Shown here piece after piece: positions 12,901-23,379 of a stretch of DNA of 64,000 nt. Position 1 is the first letter of the stretch. Each line of letters starts with the position of its first letter. A model generated the notes under the pieces. The model was not told the origin of the DNA, did not search any database, and saw only the letters and a program-made list of their open reading frames with translations. This DNA is from Metopolophium dirhodum. Taxonomy: Eukaryota; Arthropoda; Insecta; Hemiptera; Aphididae. Made by a program: the position numbers and the translations under genes. The DNA is taken from positions 12,586,001 through 12,650,000 of the forward strand of contig NC_083562.1 in assembly GCF_019925205.1 (NCBI RefSeq), in the 5' to 3' direction.

Positions 12901-13019
12901 GACTACGAGTAAGACAGCGTTTGGATCGTTCGAACTGGCGCGGCGTATAATTTATTATTATTATACATCCTTTGGTAGGTAGTAGTAAACGTATGTGGTT
13001 CTACGTTACCGAGTTAACA

Positions 13020-13260
13020 GATTTTCCGTGACAACAAATATTTAATTCAAGTCTAAAAAGTAAATTTAAGCCCCAAAATAATATGAAAACAAACTTACGC
13101 ATAAACATCTACTCTTCCAGTGAAACCTAGCTGTACTGCAGCACACGCTGTCGCCGAAGAAACAGCTCTCTTCATCCGTCTACATCTCGCTCCATCTCCA
13201 TCTCTCTCACTTTGACTTTTGACTTTGACAAACTGCTGACAGTATAAATAATAAATTATA
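13020..13260 (-). other. Duplicated exon-like segment 'D', copy 1
   Basis: On the minus strand a short open frame starts with ATG at 13175 (MKRAVSSATACAAVQLGF...) and runs 77 bases to a consensus splice donor, GC|GTAAGT, at 13099/13098. The downstream intron-like sequence (TTGGGGCTTAAATTTA on the minus strand) and flanks are shared with 16500-16800 and partly with 14400-14720. It may be a first coding exon with a signal-like N-terminus, or a repeated noncoding segment. No downstream exon could be identified. Confidence 0.3.
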
Positions 13261-13739
13261 TAGCACAAGTTATCGTTGTCGAAGATTTTATCATAGCTAG
13301 GCCTTTCTGCTTAAATTATCACCGTTATATACCTATTATGTTTTATTACACCATACATACTTACAAGTTATCGTCGATAACAATTTTATCATAAAAATAC
13401 ATTACTGTAGTAATATTATACATATCGCTCATTGAAACTTATCTAGTATAGAATACTAGTATCTTTATGATCTGTAATATATTCTGGTTTTCTATTTCAA
13501 GGGGGGTTGTGCGATGACAAATATTGAAATAAGCTAAAAATACATATTTTTTTGGTTTTGAATATGAAAGCTGTGAGATGATCGATATGAATTTCGTGAG
13601 AAATCTAGAGGTACTAGAAAACTGAGACGAGTGTGTCGAATGAAATAAATTAAAAAATTGATTAACACAACAATCGCTTAAAAATTAATTAAATTCAAAT
13701 AATGAGATAAACCTTATTAGATCATTTAAATTGTCCAGA

Positions 13740-13930
13740 ACAAGCCCCCAGTTGTTGGTCGCATGCCAATTTTAACCATATACTAGACCACAAGTTTATA
13801 GACATTCTATAATGTATTCTCCTGCCGGTGACACTGTTGGAGAAAATATATTTTTTTAGTAATTAAACTACGATACGAATTATAAATTACGTAGGTACTT
13901 GTCCAATACTCGACTACCAGAATTTAAATT
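13740..13930. repeat. Segmental duplication block 'E', copy 1
   Basis: Similar over about 180 bases to 17985-18200. Shared strings include CGCATGCCAA, CAAGTTTATAGACATTCTA, ATTCTCC and GTAGGTACTTGTCCAA. Together with segment D the order D then E occurs twice (13.0/13.7 kb and 16.5/18.0 kb), consistent with an old tandem duplication of several kilobases. Confidence 0.6.
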
Positions 13931-14399
13931 AAAGAATGTGATATACCTAGGTAACCTATCGATCGATTCTAAAACAGAAACTTAACCCAGGCACAAATAA
14001 TATCACTATATCAAATAGTGAAATGTGAAAATTTGAAGAAAATTTCCCTTAGGTATATCCCGTAAACCCCCCCCCCTAAAAAAAAAAAACGTACGTTTGA
14101 GATGTTCTCTAGGTATGATCTGCTATGTACTTACAAATCATATTAAATAACATTAATCATTATGTATTTTCTTATTTTATTAGGAAGGTATAAAAACCTA
14201 CCTTCCTACTAATAAAAGCATTGCCTAATCATTGATTTCAAATTTTAAAAATTATTCTACTATAACAATAAATTAACAGTTGTAGGCAAAGTATTATAAT
14301 TTAAGGTATTTTTCATAACTTTTGCACACCTATAAAAACTGGATTTTAAAAATTACTCTACGTCTAGCGGTTATATAAGTTTGTCTGACAATTAATATT

Positions 14400-14720
14400 T
14401 ACATTAGGTCTACCGCTTCAACAGAGTAGAAGGACAAGACTTACGTAATTATTTATTCTTCCGACGAAACGCGTTCCCTTCGAGTGTATAATATTATTGT
14501 CTAGTGTCAGAGCTGTGCATCTCCGCCAAGGAAAATGCAGCGCGCGTCTTCATATCTCCGATCCAAAAGTTCAGTCTGGAAGTATTGAGATTAATGACAT
14601 TTATAAAAATAGGCACCTAGTTTAATAACCAGAATGGAACGAAATATGTGAGTAAGTATTGGAATCGCTGTTCGTCTCAGACGATTGTCATTTGCCATAG
14701 ATTATTTATAATTATAACCT
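14400..14720 (-). other. Duplicated exon-like segment 'D', copy 3
   Basis: On the minus strand an ATG at 14553 opens MKTRAAFSLAEMHSSDTRQ and then a stop. A consensus donor AC|GTAAGT lies at 14445/14444. The MKxRA start, the CTTCCGACGAAACG block before the donor and the TTTGCCATAGAT flank match copies 1 and 2. The early stop means this copy, at least, does not code through to the donor in this frame. Confidence 0.3.
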
Positions 14721-15754
14721 CACCGTCCTAATCATAGAATATATATATAATATTATATATGGTCCTAACCGATGGATGATGGATATTTTTACATTATCTT
14801 CAAAAAAACATTTATTTGTTTCTACTAGATGCAAATGCGGTAAATTGAATTCAAATTTATAATATAGATAACGGTTTTTTTTACTTGGTAACCATTCATT
14901 TATTACTTGGTTTATTAACAAATTCTAATTGATATAAAATAGTAATTGAATAAAAATAGTTTTATTGATCCCAATATTTAAAAATAATGTTTCAAATAAA
15001 ATAATAAAAAAAATTTAAGAAATACCTATTAATTAATATGTATTACCTAAATAACAAAATAACTAAATAAATTCGTAGCTTAATAAAATGTCCAGAAAAA
15101 TTAAAAGTCTAATTTAAACGAATATAAAATATAATTTAGATAGGTGTATAGGTAGTGTATTCGTTATATTTTGAGTTTCATTATAGCACATCAGTCAATC
15201 AGATGCTATTTAATATTTTAAAATAAAAAACTTCGACAGTAATTCCATATTGGCAAGTGTTGTTTTCTATAACTGAAGACCGAAGTTATAGTATCGAGCA
15301 TAACGGGTACGTAAAAAAATAGAAATATAATTAAAAAAAATTACCTTTATTTAATTGTATTTAATTTTTTTTTAATAAGTTTTTATAATATTGACTTCAA
15401 CCCATATAAATGTTCTTATTTAATTTTTTCAATTTGTTGATAATATATGAAACGAATTCTTTGCTTGGAAAGCAATGTTTAGAAAATGCCGTTTATATTT
15501 AAATCCGTGGCCTAATTATAAATAATAATTTCTGATGCATTGATGCTGAAGAGTGAGGGAGGTGCACAATCAGCCGAACCGAAATCTAACATGTTAAACA
15601 CTTAATATAAACAATTTTTCACACACGCGTCATGGTATGAAAATAAAAAATATTTATAATTCATATTTATACCGATTTTCTACCGATTTATACCGATCTT
15701 CTATATTAAGAATAATTATAAATATATAGCAATAACAAATCATTTTTGAGTAGC

Positions 15755-15803
15755 GGCCCACCGGGAAAGTTCCCAGTATCCCGCCGGCCCAGTCCGCCCC
15801 TGG
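15755..15803. mobile_element. Terminus of a GGGGCGGACTGGGCC-type element
   Basis: CCGGCCCAGTCCGCCCCTGG is the reverse complement of a terminal motif also seen near 54142 and 54795. Only this end is recognisable. Confidence 0.4.
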
Positions 15804-16499
15804 TTCATATTGTAACCGAAAAATCTAAATAATCTATTATAAAAACAGTTACTTTTTACAGATATTATAAGTTAAAATTTGAACAAAATTACATATTAAA
15901 ACCAAAAATAACGATTTTAGTTATTTTGTTGTAGTTTAAAAATAGTAAGTATTCGCGGATTTATGAAACTTTTAGAGTATATTATTATAATTTATAGACA
16001 CGATGACACTTTCAAATGTTATTATTTGGGCAAAAATGACTTTAACCTACTATTGTAGGTGCTAATGTCTAATAGTAAAATAAATTACTTTAATCTCAAT
16101 ATTATTTATTAGTTAACGATGTCTTTCCTCAGAATCGTTTTTCGTTTGTTCGTTTTGTATTTTAATAACTTATACATAGATATATTATTATTACTAATAA
16201 TTATAGTAGGTGTGTTTGTTTTATTTTATTAATTAATTTAATACTATACCAATAAATTATATATTAATTAATATTTTTTGAAACATTGTGTTAATTAAAA
16301 TTGTATCTTATGACTACTATCAGTTATAAGTTATAACATATATTTCTATAAATTAAACCAAAACATATATATATATATTGAGTACCCTATAAAGGTATGC
16401 ACCTATTAATTATAATTATTCTACGAACAGGGACTGGAAAAACGACGACGACGTTTATATCTCACGTATTTTATACATTTCTAGTTCGGAACTAAAATA

Positions 16500-16800
16500 T
16501 GCGCCTACAACACTCGGATAGCACATTTTTCGTGACATTAAATATTTATTTTAAGTCTTAAAAATAAATTTAAGCCCCAAAAGAATATAAAAACAAACTT
16601 GCTTGAATTATCGACTCTTTCGGCGGAATCCGTGACGTGTGTGAACTGCGACGCCGATGAGGAAACACTCCAGAAACAGAACTTAGAATATTATCTTCTT
16701 TGCTTATTGAAATTTTAGAATTTTTAGTCGAATGTGTCTTCTGCAACGACTTTGAGATTTGCCATAGATAAATAAATAAATGATAGATATTATACTAGGT
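16500..16800 (-). other. Duplicated segment 'D', copy 2
   Basis: Shares TTTAAGCCCCAAAA and neighbouring sequence with 13060-13090, and TTTGCCATAGAT with 14690. The position equal to the GTAAGT donor of copy 1 reads GCAAGT here, and the start codon is not preserved. It looks decayed relative to copies 1 and 3. Confidence 0.35.
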
Positions 16801-17984
16801 ACATCAATATGATGAATCCACGGATATATAATATAATGCAACTTTTGATATCAAAGAGTTCCGTGTTAACTCTAAAATCCAGTAATCACATTTTTATTTA
16901 ATAATTCATAAAATACAATATGCTCTTAAAAAAATATTCTTGTGCTTCTGATATCTATTCTCCACCTTAATCAATAGTTAAATTGATAAACGAAAATAAT
17001 AATTTAAATAATACCCATATCATATTATTATAATCAAAATTATAAACTATTTTGGTTTATTGTCATATCAAATTTCAATGAACAAAATATTGTTCCTTAA
17101 CATAAAGCCATCAATGTATACAGTAAATTCATCAAATACTATAATACCAACTAGATTTCTAAAACTCCAAGTCTATAATTCTAGATTCTGATCGGATCGA
17201 TGACTGTATTAATTTTACAATGATGTGTTATTTATTTTTTAATATTTTTAATTATTTTTTCTTGTGGTCTGTGTAAACGATAAGTATTCGTAATAAAGAT
17301 TCAATTTCCATATATAATATTATTTTAAGCACTCAGTATATGTAATCATATGTTTATTTTTAGTTTAGTTTAGTTGTAGGTATTTAGTAAATAATAATAG
17401 GTATACGAAATTGTTTTTTCGAATAGCAATTATTTATTGTTTGTATTAGTACCTACACCAAAATAGGGAACTACAATTTTGTAAATGATATACAAATGTA
17501 TTTTTGGTGTTTTAAGGCTGCTGTAAGATCAATTTATGAGAATCCTTGCATTAAATTTCTAGGATTATTTGATATGAATAATTATTTTATAGAAGGTACT
17601 TACATATTATATGTAAGTCGGTCAGAAACAATATTTACACTGAATGTTAATAGTAAAAATCCATTAAAATATCTATTATTTGTATTTATTTGTTAATAAT
17701 AATTAAGACTTAAATATTAGCAGTAATCTTGTTCCTTTCACAAAATGTTTTTTAATTATTTTTAATTTAATTTACATTTATACGTTTGGCATTTATCCCA
17801 AAGTGATCTCTGAATAATAATTCAATGATTCAATTTAATAGTTACATTATATGGATTATAAAAAATACAGTTTCCAGCTTCTACTACAACATTATTTTAT
17901 GTTTTTAATTTTTTTAATTCAGTCTGCACCTTGTATCATCGTGTGTTCTTTTACAGAAATCTTTGTCATCTGCAATGCACCTAT

Positions 17985-18200
17985 TCTGGTTTTCTATTTC
18001 AATTATACTTCGCATGCCAAATTTAACTATACAGACTGGTCCGCAAGTTTATAGACATTCTAATACATTCTCCCGGCAGTGCCAATAGACACAGTGTTTG
18101 AGAAGTTATATTTTTTTGGTACCTAATTAATTTACAATATGAATTATTATAAGTTACCTATGTAGGTACTTGTCCAAAACTCTACTACCGGGAAACCATT
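17985..18200. repeat. Segmental duplication block 'E', copy 2
   Basis: Counterpart of 13740-13930 with the same order of shared strings (CGCATGCCAA, CAAGTTTATAGACATTCTA, GTAGGTACTTGTCCAA) and the preceding 'attctggttttctatttcaa', also present at 13480. Confidence 0.6.
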
Positions 18201-19090
18201 GGTATTTATGGTATAGCCTTACGAAGTTCACGATTTTCGGTGTTTTACGCACCCGTACAACGCTTAAAGTTTATCGAGCTTAAGTATAACAAATTAATTT
18301 TTTTTTAATCTAGGTAAATCAACGTTTTAAAATTGATGATGCAAAAATAATTCTGACACCCGCCCATGGTGGATTTACATAACAAGTCGAGGGATGTTTT
18401 TGATTTTAATTGTTCGAGCAAGCGCAGTGTGCGAGTGACTATACCGGATATATTATATGAAAATACCAAAACGTTCAATTAGCTATAATATAACTTAAAA
18501 ATAAGACTGACCGCCAAATTCAGACTACTCTGTCGTTTTCAGTTAAAAACTAATGATTTTCGGCAATTAATTTTTGAAATATCGTTCATAATTCGTTGTA
18601 ACTTGTAATATATATACAGTTGTACAAATTCAAACCCAATACACGTGAAACGAGTAGGTATGTGAAATTGTTTTCCAGAAATCTGAAAATATATTGATAG
18701 ATATTTTAATACACGTCCATGCATTGTACAACATAAACAATAACAAGAGTGTAATACTAAATCAGAGATGATTGGCGAAATATTTTCAGAACTTGTCTTA
18801 AAATACAAAATACATTTGATTTTAATGAGAAATTGCCAAATACAAAACACTATATATATTATAGATACACTTGAAAAAAACCTACATAATTAAATAAAAA
18901 TAAATTCTAAATTGTAGGTTAGGTTAGAATTATATTTTTAAGTATTTTCAATAAATTGATGGTTGTTTTGCCAAAGCCAAATTGTTTTGATTTTTCTGAA
19001 AACGTCGGCCTACTGAGTTATAAGTCTTTTATTCCACCGGTCCTAAGTTCTTGTATTGAAACGAATTAAATGTGGCTTCATCAGTGGCTC
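18200..19090. other. AT-rich region, no gene supported
   Basis: The 103-codon minus frame at 18539-18850 has no motif and biased AT-type residues, and is taken as chance. A block at 18215-18285 resembles 22665-22715 (both have a tatagcct...aagtt...acgatttt...acgc core), so it is repeat-derived. Confidence 0.4.
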
Positions 19091-19094
19091 CCAT

Positions 19095-19275
19095 AGTGAT
19101 ATATTGTTACAAATAGCAGTTGAAATATATTAAAAAGACATTGGCACGATTTTAATAAGCATTTAAAGTTAAAAATATGTTGACCAAGTTTATCAGTTAA
19201 GTTAAACAAAGTTCAACTTTTATAACTAAGGATTGAAAATATAAAACAAGATTCCACGTAAGTAGTTAATTCTGT
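19095..19275 (-). mobile_element. Interspersed element 'A', short fragment, reverse orientation
   Basis: The reverse complement matches 4010-4190 of the near-complete copy: GGAGCCTTGTTTTAAATT, the CAATCCTTAG block and the TTGAACTTTAAATGCTTAT block are recognisable. Confidence 0.6.
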
Positions 19276-19461
19276 AACCAAAACATCTAAAAAATATATG
19301 AACATTGTTTTTTAATTTAAAATTTCAATTTCAATTTTATTAAATTTTTTGTTATTTAAAAATTTTATTCGTGGGTACGTGAAACTTCTTAAGTATATTA
19401 TTATATTTATATACAAATATGATAATTGATAATATGAAAATAATATTAATCCAACAGCTTA

Positions 19462-19632
19462 CCGATGTGCACCACCTGCGGTACCGAACTATCAGTGAAC
19501 CATATCTTTACAGAATGCCTCCAGTACACAGAGGAACTCGACAAACTCAACATCCCCAACACTCTAGAGGCAGCACTTAGACCGAACGCAGACACCACCT
19601 ACCAAATTTTAACTTTTTTTAAGAAAATCTGA
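19462..19632 (+). pseudogene. Non-LTR (LINE) retrotransposon ORF2, C-terminal fragment
   Basis: The frame reads PMCTTCGTELSVNHIFTEC and continues to a stop (TGA at 19630-19632) after about 56 codons. A Cys-x2-Cys followed by His and Cys is the zinc-knuckle-like tail found after the reverse transcriptase or RNase H region of I/Jockey-type LINEs. A 3' untranslated stretch of about 130 bases follows and ends in a TA-repeat near 19762-19776. The copy is strongly 5'-truncated, as is usual for LINEs. Its GC content is much higher than its surroundings, consistent with insertion. Confidence 0.65.
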
Positions 19633-19884
19633 ATTGTTTGATTTAATTTAAATATTATAATTAAGAATATACATTAGAAAAAAAATAATTGTAATTAATA
19701 TAACATCAACAACTAATGGCCGTTGTCGCCGATGTTTTGTTTTAGATCAATAAACAAAATATATATATATATAAATAGGTATAATATAAAATATCCTAGG
19801 CTGACAAACTGTCTCCCCTCATAAACACTTTTCGCAATAATTCGTATAGGTAGGATATTTAAATTCAAATAAAACCATTCATTA

Positions 19885-20575
19885 TTTCATTACATCGGCC
19901 CACTTATAACCTACTGTACAGCAGAGCGTCGCCCATTTACCCGGTTTTAGATTCTGAGGGAAGAGATGAATGTATTGATTTTACAATGATGTGTGTTTTT
20001 TTTTTATTTTTGTGTCTGTCATCACCTTTTAGGACAGTAAAAGTGCTTGGATTTTCTTCAACAGTAACTTTTCTGATAGGAAAGTGAATCTAGTTGGTAT
20101 CTACTTTTGGGGGTCAAAAGTAAAAATTTCCCAGTAGTTTTCAAAAGCGACGTGAAAAACAAAAGAAAAATTAAGGAAAAACGGGAATCAATTTTGGTTT
20201 TTGGTGTAACTCTAAAAAAAATGACCGTAGGGACATCAAATTTTGACTGAATGTTTATAATTGCATTTCCTTTACACCATAACATTTTCCAAATATTTTG
20301 ACTTATTTTAAGCTGTTTACGGACATTGTCAATTTCCATTTTTTTTAGTTTTTTTTTCTATAAATATCAATAAAATTTTATCTGTTGAGTAAAAAAGCTT
20401 GAAAATTGAATAGAAGGCTCCTAGGTTATTGTTTCAAAGGCAGATGAAAAAAATTAAATATCCTTTGTCACAGTTTTTATTTATATAAGCATTTAAAGTT
20501 CAAATTTTGACAAAATACTGAAAAATCACGAAAATTAGCAATTTATTTTGAGTTGAGAATTCATAAAAATTTTTC
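19885..20575 (-). mobile_element. Interspersed element 'A', partial copies joined, reverse orientation
   Basis: Reading the minus strand, the tail of one copy (CAATACATTCATC... to GAATCTAAAA, 19950-20005) is followed directly by the head of another (GTAAATGGGCGACGCTCTGC, 19890-19945). So two copies were arranged head to tail. The body extends to about 20575. The 93-codon minus frame at 20058-20339 lies inside the element and is not a gene. Confidence 0.7.
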
Positions 20576-20961
20576 CTAACGATAGATTTAATATAATATT
20601 ATAGTGTAGGTATATAACGTAATTTTTAACAGTTTGGCATTTTAGCTGAATAACTATAGGTCAATGAGTGAACAACATAAATATTAATTCAGCACAATTT
20701 CATTCATGGGCATATATTATAATATTATAAGGATATATATATAGCGTATACATTAGCGAATGATATTATAACACACCTAGAGCGTGACTACGACAGTCAA
20801 TGAACAATGTGTCATAACTATCGTTTTTAAAATTGTAATTTAATATTTAACATTTAATAAATAAAATATATGTTATATTTAATAATATTTAATCGGCAAT
20901 CTTTATACTATATTATAATTAATCATTTCGTTTTAATTTTTATAATTTAATAAATTGTAAA

Positions 20962-21198
20962 ATGTTCGCAATAGTTACAGTTGTTCTAGCATTAAGCGTG
21001 ATAATACCAGATACGTTGCAAACAAAAGAGACGATTATCGACAACTACCAAGGACATGGATCGGGTATTTATTATGAACCAATTAATAAAATGAGAGTAT
21101 ATTCGAGAGAATTTAACTTACTAACACATGTAAATATTTCCGTTTTTGTCGAGAAATTTGATGAAATTAATAATGTAATTAGGTTTTGTACTAGTTAA
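20962..21198 (+). pseudogene. Env-like N-terminal fragment (errantivirus/Gypsy type), old element
   Basis: A 78-codon frame starts with a hydrophobic signal-like segment (residues 1-20) and then carries a GSGIYYEPINKMRVYSREF-type stretch. Insect errantivirus and baculovirus-F-like envelope proteins commonly begin their mature part in this way. It stops at 21196-21198, far short of a full envelope protein of about 450-600 residues. It is therefore a truncated remnant, or the first exon of something spliced. A-tracts follow at about 21247, 21385 and 21512. The family assignment rests on a short stretch and is moderate only. Confidence 0.45.
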
Positions 21199-21813
21199 AA
21201 CACTAGACATAACTTGAGTATAATATTTAAATGTATATTATTATATAAAAAAAAAAAAAAATTTATTATTGTAATTTAAATTTTATATTAAGTTGAACAA
21301 AACAAATATTTGTACATTGTTTTGTATGCTATTTTTGAATTCAAACATGTTATAATGTATTATGAACATTTATTATAATAGTGAAAAAAAAAAAAAAAAT
21401 GTTAATAACTATAGTACCTACTTCCAATGTTTTTGTAACCTTATAATATATTTCATGTACCATCTTCAATGTAATTTGTATGAAATTAAACACTATTCCT
21501 TATATACAAATATAAAAAAAAAAAAAATGTCTTAATACTGCATACTTAAATTCTAACTAACTCGAGGAAACTGAAAGGGGTAAGTGAAGACAGCCGTGGG
21601 TGTCGGTATTCATATTTTTGTTTGTATACCTACAAAACTCATGTTTTCAGTCCAAGCAAGAACATACAGTCGGAGGAGGTTGGAGTACCGTTATTCTTTG
21701 CTACTGGATGAACAATGAACATGAAAACAGAAAATACAACACTACCACTAACACAGCTACCGTTGCTTGACTTCCCAAATCTGGGGTCCAGATTTAAATG
21801 GACAAGGGGTACA

Positions 21814-22427
21814 TGTAACGATTATCGTCATCGACATCGTACATTACCCCCTACGTTGAGCACGGCTAATATGCTGAGTGTTAGTAATGACAAATGTGTA
21901 TATATGTATGAAATATATATTATGCTGACGCGATGTTTAGCTCACATCGTGTAAATAACCGACCTGGACGCCTGGCGGGAGTCAGTTATGATAGAGTCTA
22001 CGGTGAGGTAGTCGATAGAATATGGTCGGCGGTTGATAGTTGGATGGTCAAGAATGAAGAGTCATAGTCGGTGGTCGATAGTGGAACTCGAGGGCTGACA
22101 ACGACCTGAAGAGGACCTGCGGACGACCAGCTCAACCCACATTTGGACATCGGCACCCACGACACACCATGGCCCGATCGGTAGCCCGGAGTTATAATTT
22201 ATAAGTATACTTTCGATGTTGTAACTTGTAGTAGATAATAATAATACATTAATATTCAATAACAGATATATATATATATACATTACGTTGAGTACTTTGC
22301 TTCACATAAGGTAACCCTGATCCCCAGTAATAATATCACACACCGATGTCGAGTCTCCGAGACCTCGTTAATATAAACAGAACGACACCTGAACGGGTAA
22401 GAGCCCAGGTGAAGAGGAGACGTTACA
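21814..22427 (+). mobile_element. Probable LTR (614 bp) of a Gypsy-like element
   Basis: The segment begins TGTAAC and ends GTTACA, the short inverted termini expected of an LTR. It is GC-richer than its flanks. A purine-rich run (GGACAAGGGG, 21800-21809) lies just before it, as a polypurine tract would before a 3' LTR. A polyadenylation-like AT region occurs near 22255-22280. The right flank at 22432 enters interspersed element A. No second LTR was found, and the 4-6 base target duplication cannot be seen. Together with the env-like fragment this suggests the right end of a decayed LTR element. Confidence in the exact limits is moderate. Confidence 0.45.
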
Positions 22428-22431
22428 GTTG

Positions 22432-22548
22432 GCTCCTGATATAATGTTACAATTGCAGTTGAAAAATATTAAAAATACATAGGCACAATTTTTTTTTATA
22501 AGCATTTAAAGTTCAAATTTTGACAACATTTATCAAATTTATAATTTA
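22432..22548 (-). mobile_element. Interspersed element 'A', fragment, reverse orientation
   Basis: The reverse complement matches about 4090-4215: CTCCTGATAT, GCAGTTGAAAAATATTAAAA and AAGCATTTAAAGTTCAAATT in the same order. Confidence 0.65.
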
Positions 22549-22801
22549 TGGAACAAGTCTAGTTTACCGGGCACCTTTTTTTTTTGAAATTTTTTTTTTT
22601 GAAAAGGGTTGTTTTGCCGAGTTTAGAAACGAAAAAATTTGCGGAAATTATTATTTTGGAAGTTATAGCCTCCCAAAGTTAACGATTTTACGTTTATACG
22701 CATGCGCGCAACACTACTATATTACCGCGCGGAGGACCTCGAGATTTTTATTTTAAAAGTTACAAGTCACATTTTGTTTTATTATGTTTAATTTTTATTA
22801 A

Positions 22802-22998
22802 CTATTCAAAGCATTCATTTTCATCAGTTTCACAGTCATTTTCATCTTCATCTTCATCTACAATTTCGTATTCGTCGTCAAGTTGTTTGTCGTTAATATT
22901 GTACAAAGCACCTGCATGACGGAAAAACTCCACTGTCGGATCTTGTTTTTATACACGGCACTTCTTCAGGAACATATTGTATTTCGCTAAGTAACCGC
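22802..22998 (-). pseudogene. Acidic C-terminal protein fragment, frameshifted
   Basis: On the minus strand one frame reads RLLSEIQYVPEEVPCIKTRS. A second frame continues with EFFRHAGALYNINDKQLDD, then a run rich in Asp and Glu, ending ECFE and stop (TAG, complement of 22802-22804). The two pieces overlap around 22930-22945, so a frameshift separates them. TTAATAAAAATTAA just after the stop could be a polyadenylation signal. It looks like the tail of a transposon or host protein, but I cannot name the family. Confidence 0.4.
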
Positions 22999-23379
22999 CA
23001 TAAAACTAATCAATGATGATACGTTGAATTGTGTGGATTTCACGGATAATATATCTCCGTCCGTGTATAGAAGATAAGATATTATCTAGAAACCTTGACC
23101 ATGGTCAGTAGTATTGATAAAGGGTCGTAGTATCACCTGTGGTATTAATATACGGAATAGATGAAATTGGAAATTGGAAATTTCATCTATTCTCAATAAT
23201 TCTGTCACAGAATTTCTGTGATAATTTATGTACTCGATACTCGAGTACTCGACAGGTACTGTACCAGTAAATAGTCGTTTTATGATCAATCTCGACGAAT
23301 CACAAGTTTTATGCATTTCAGTGGTTGTAAATACCGTAGTCTATCATCGATTAAACTAATATTTTGTCGTTTCTTTAAG

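Noticed and set aside
18539..18850. 103-codon minus frame
   Set aside because: No motif, AT-driven residue content and no splice or promoter context.
20058..20339. 93-codon minus frame
   Set aside because: Lies wholly inside element A. The equivalent stretch in other copies is interrupted, and the frame at 56491-56688 is the same sequence on the other strand.
22428..22450. TTGGCTCCTGATAT after the LTR as a primer-binding site
   Set aside because: The string is continuous with element A sequence (compare the reverse of 4195-4212), so it is flanking repeat rather than an LTR-element leader.
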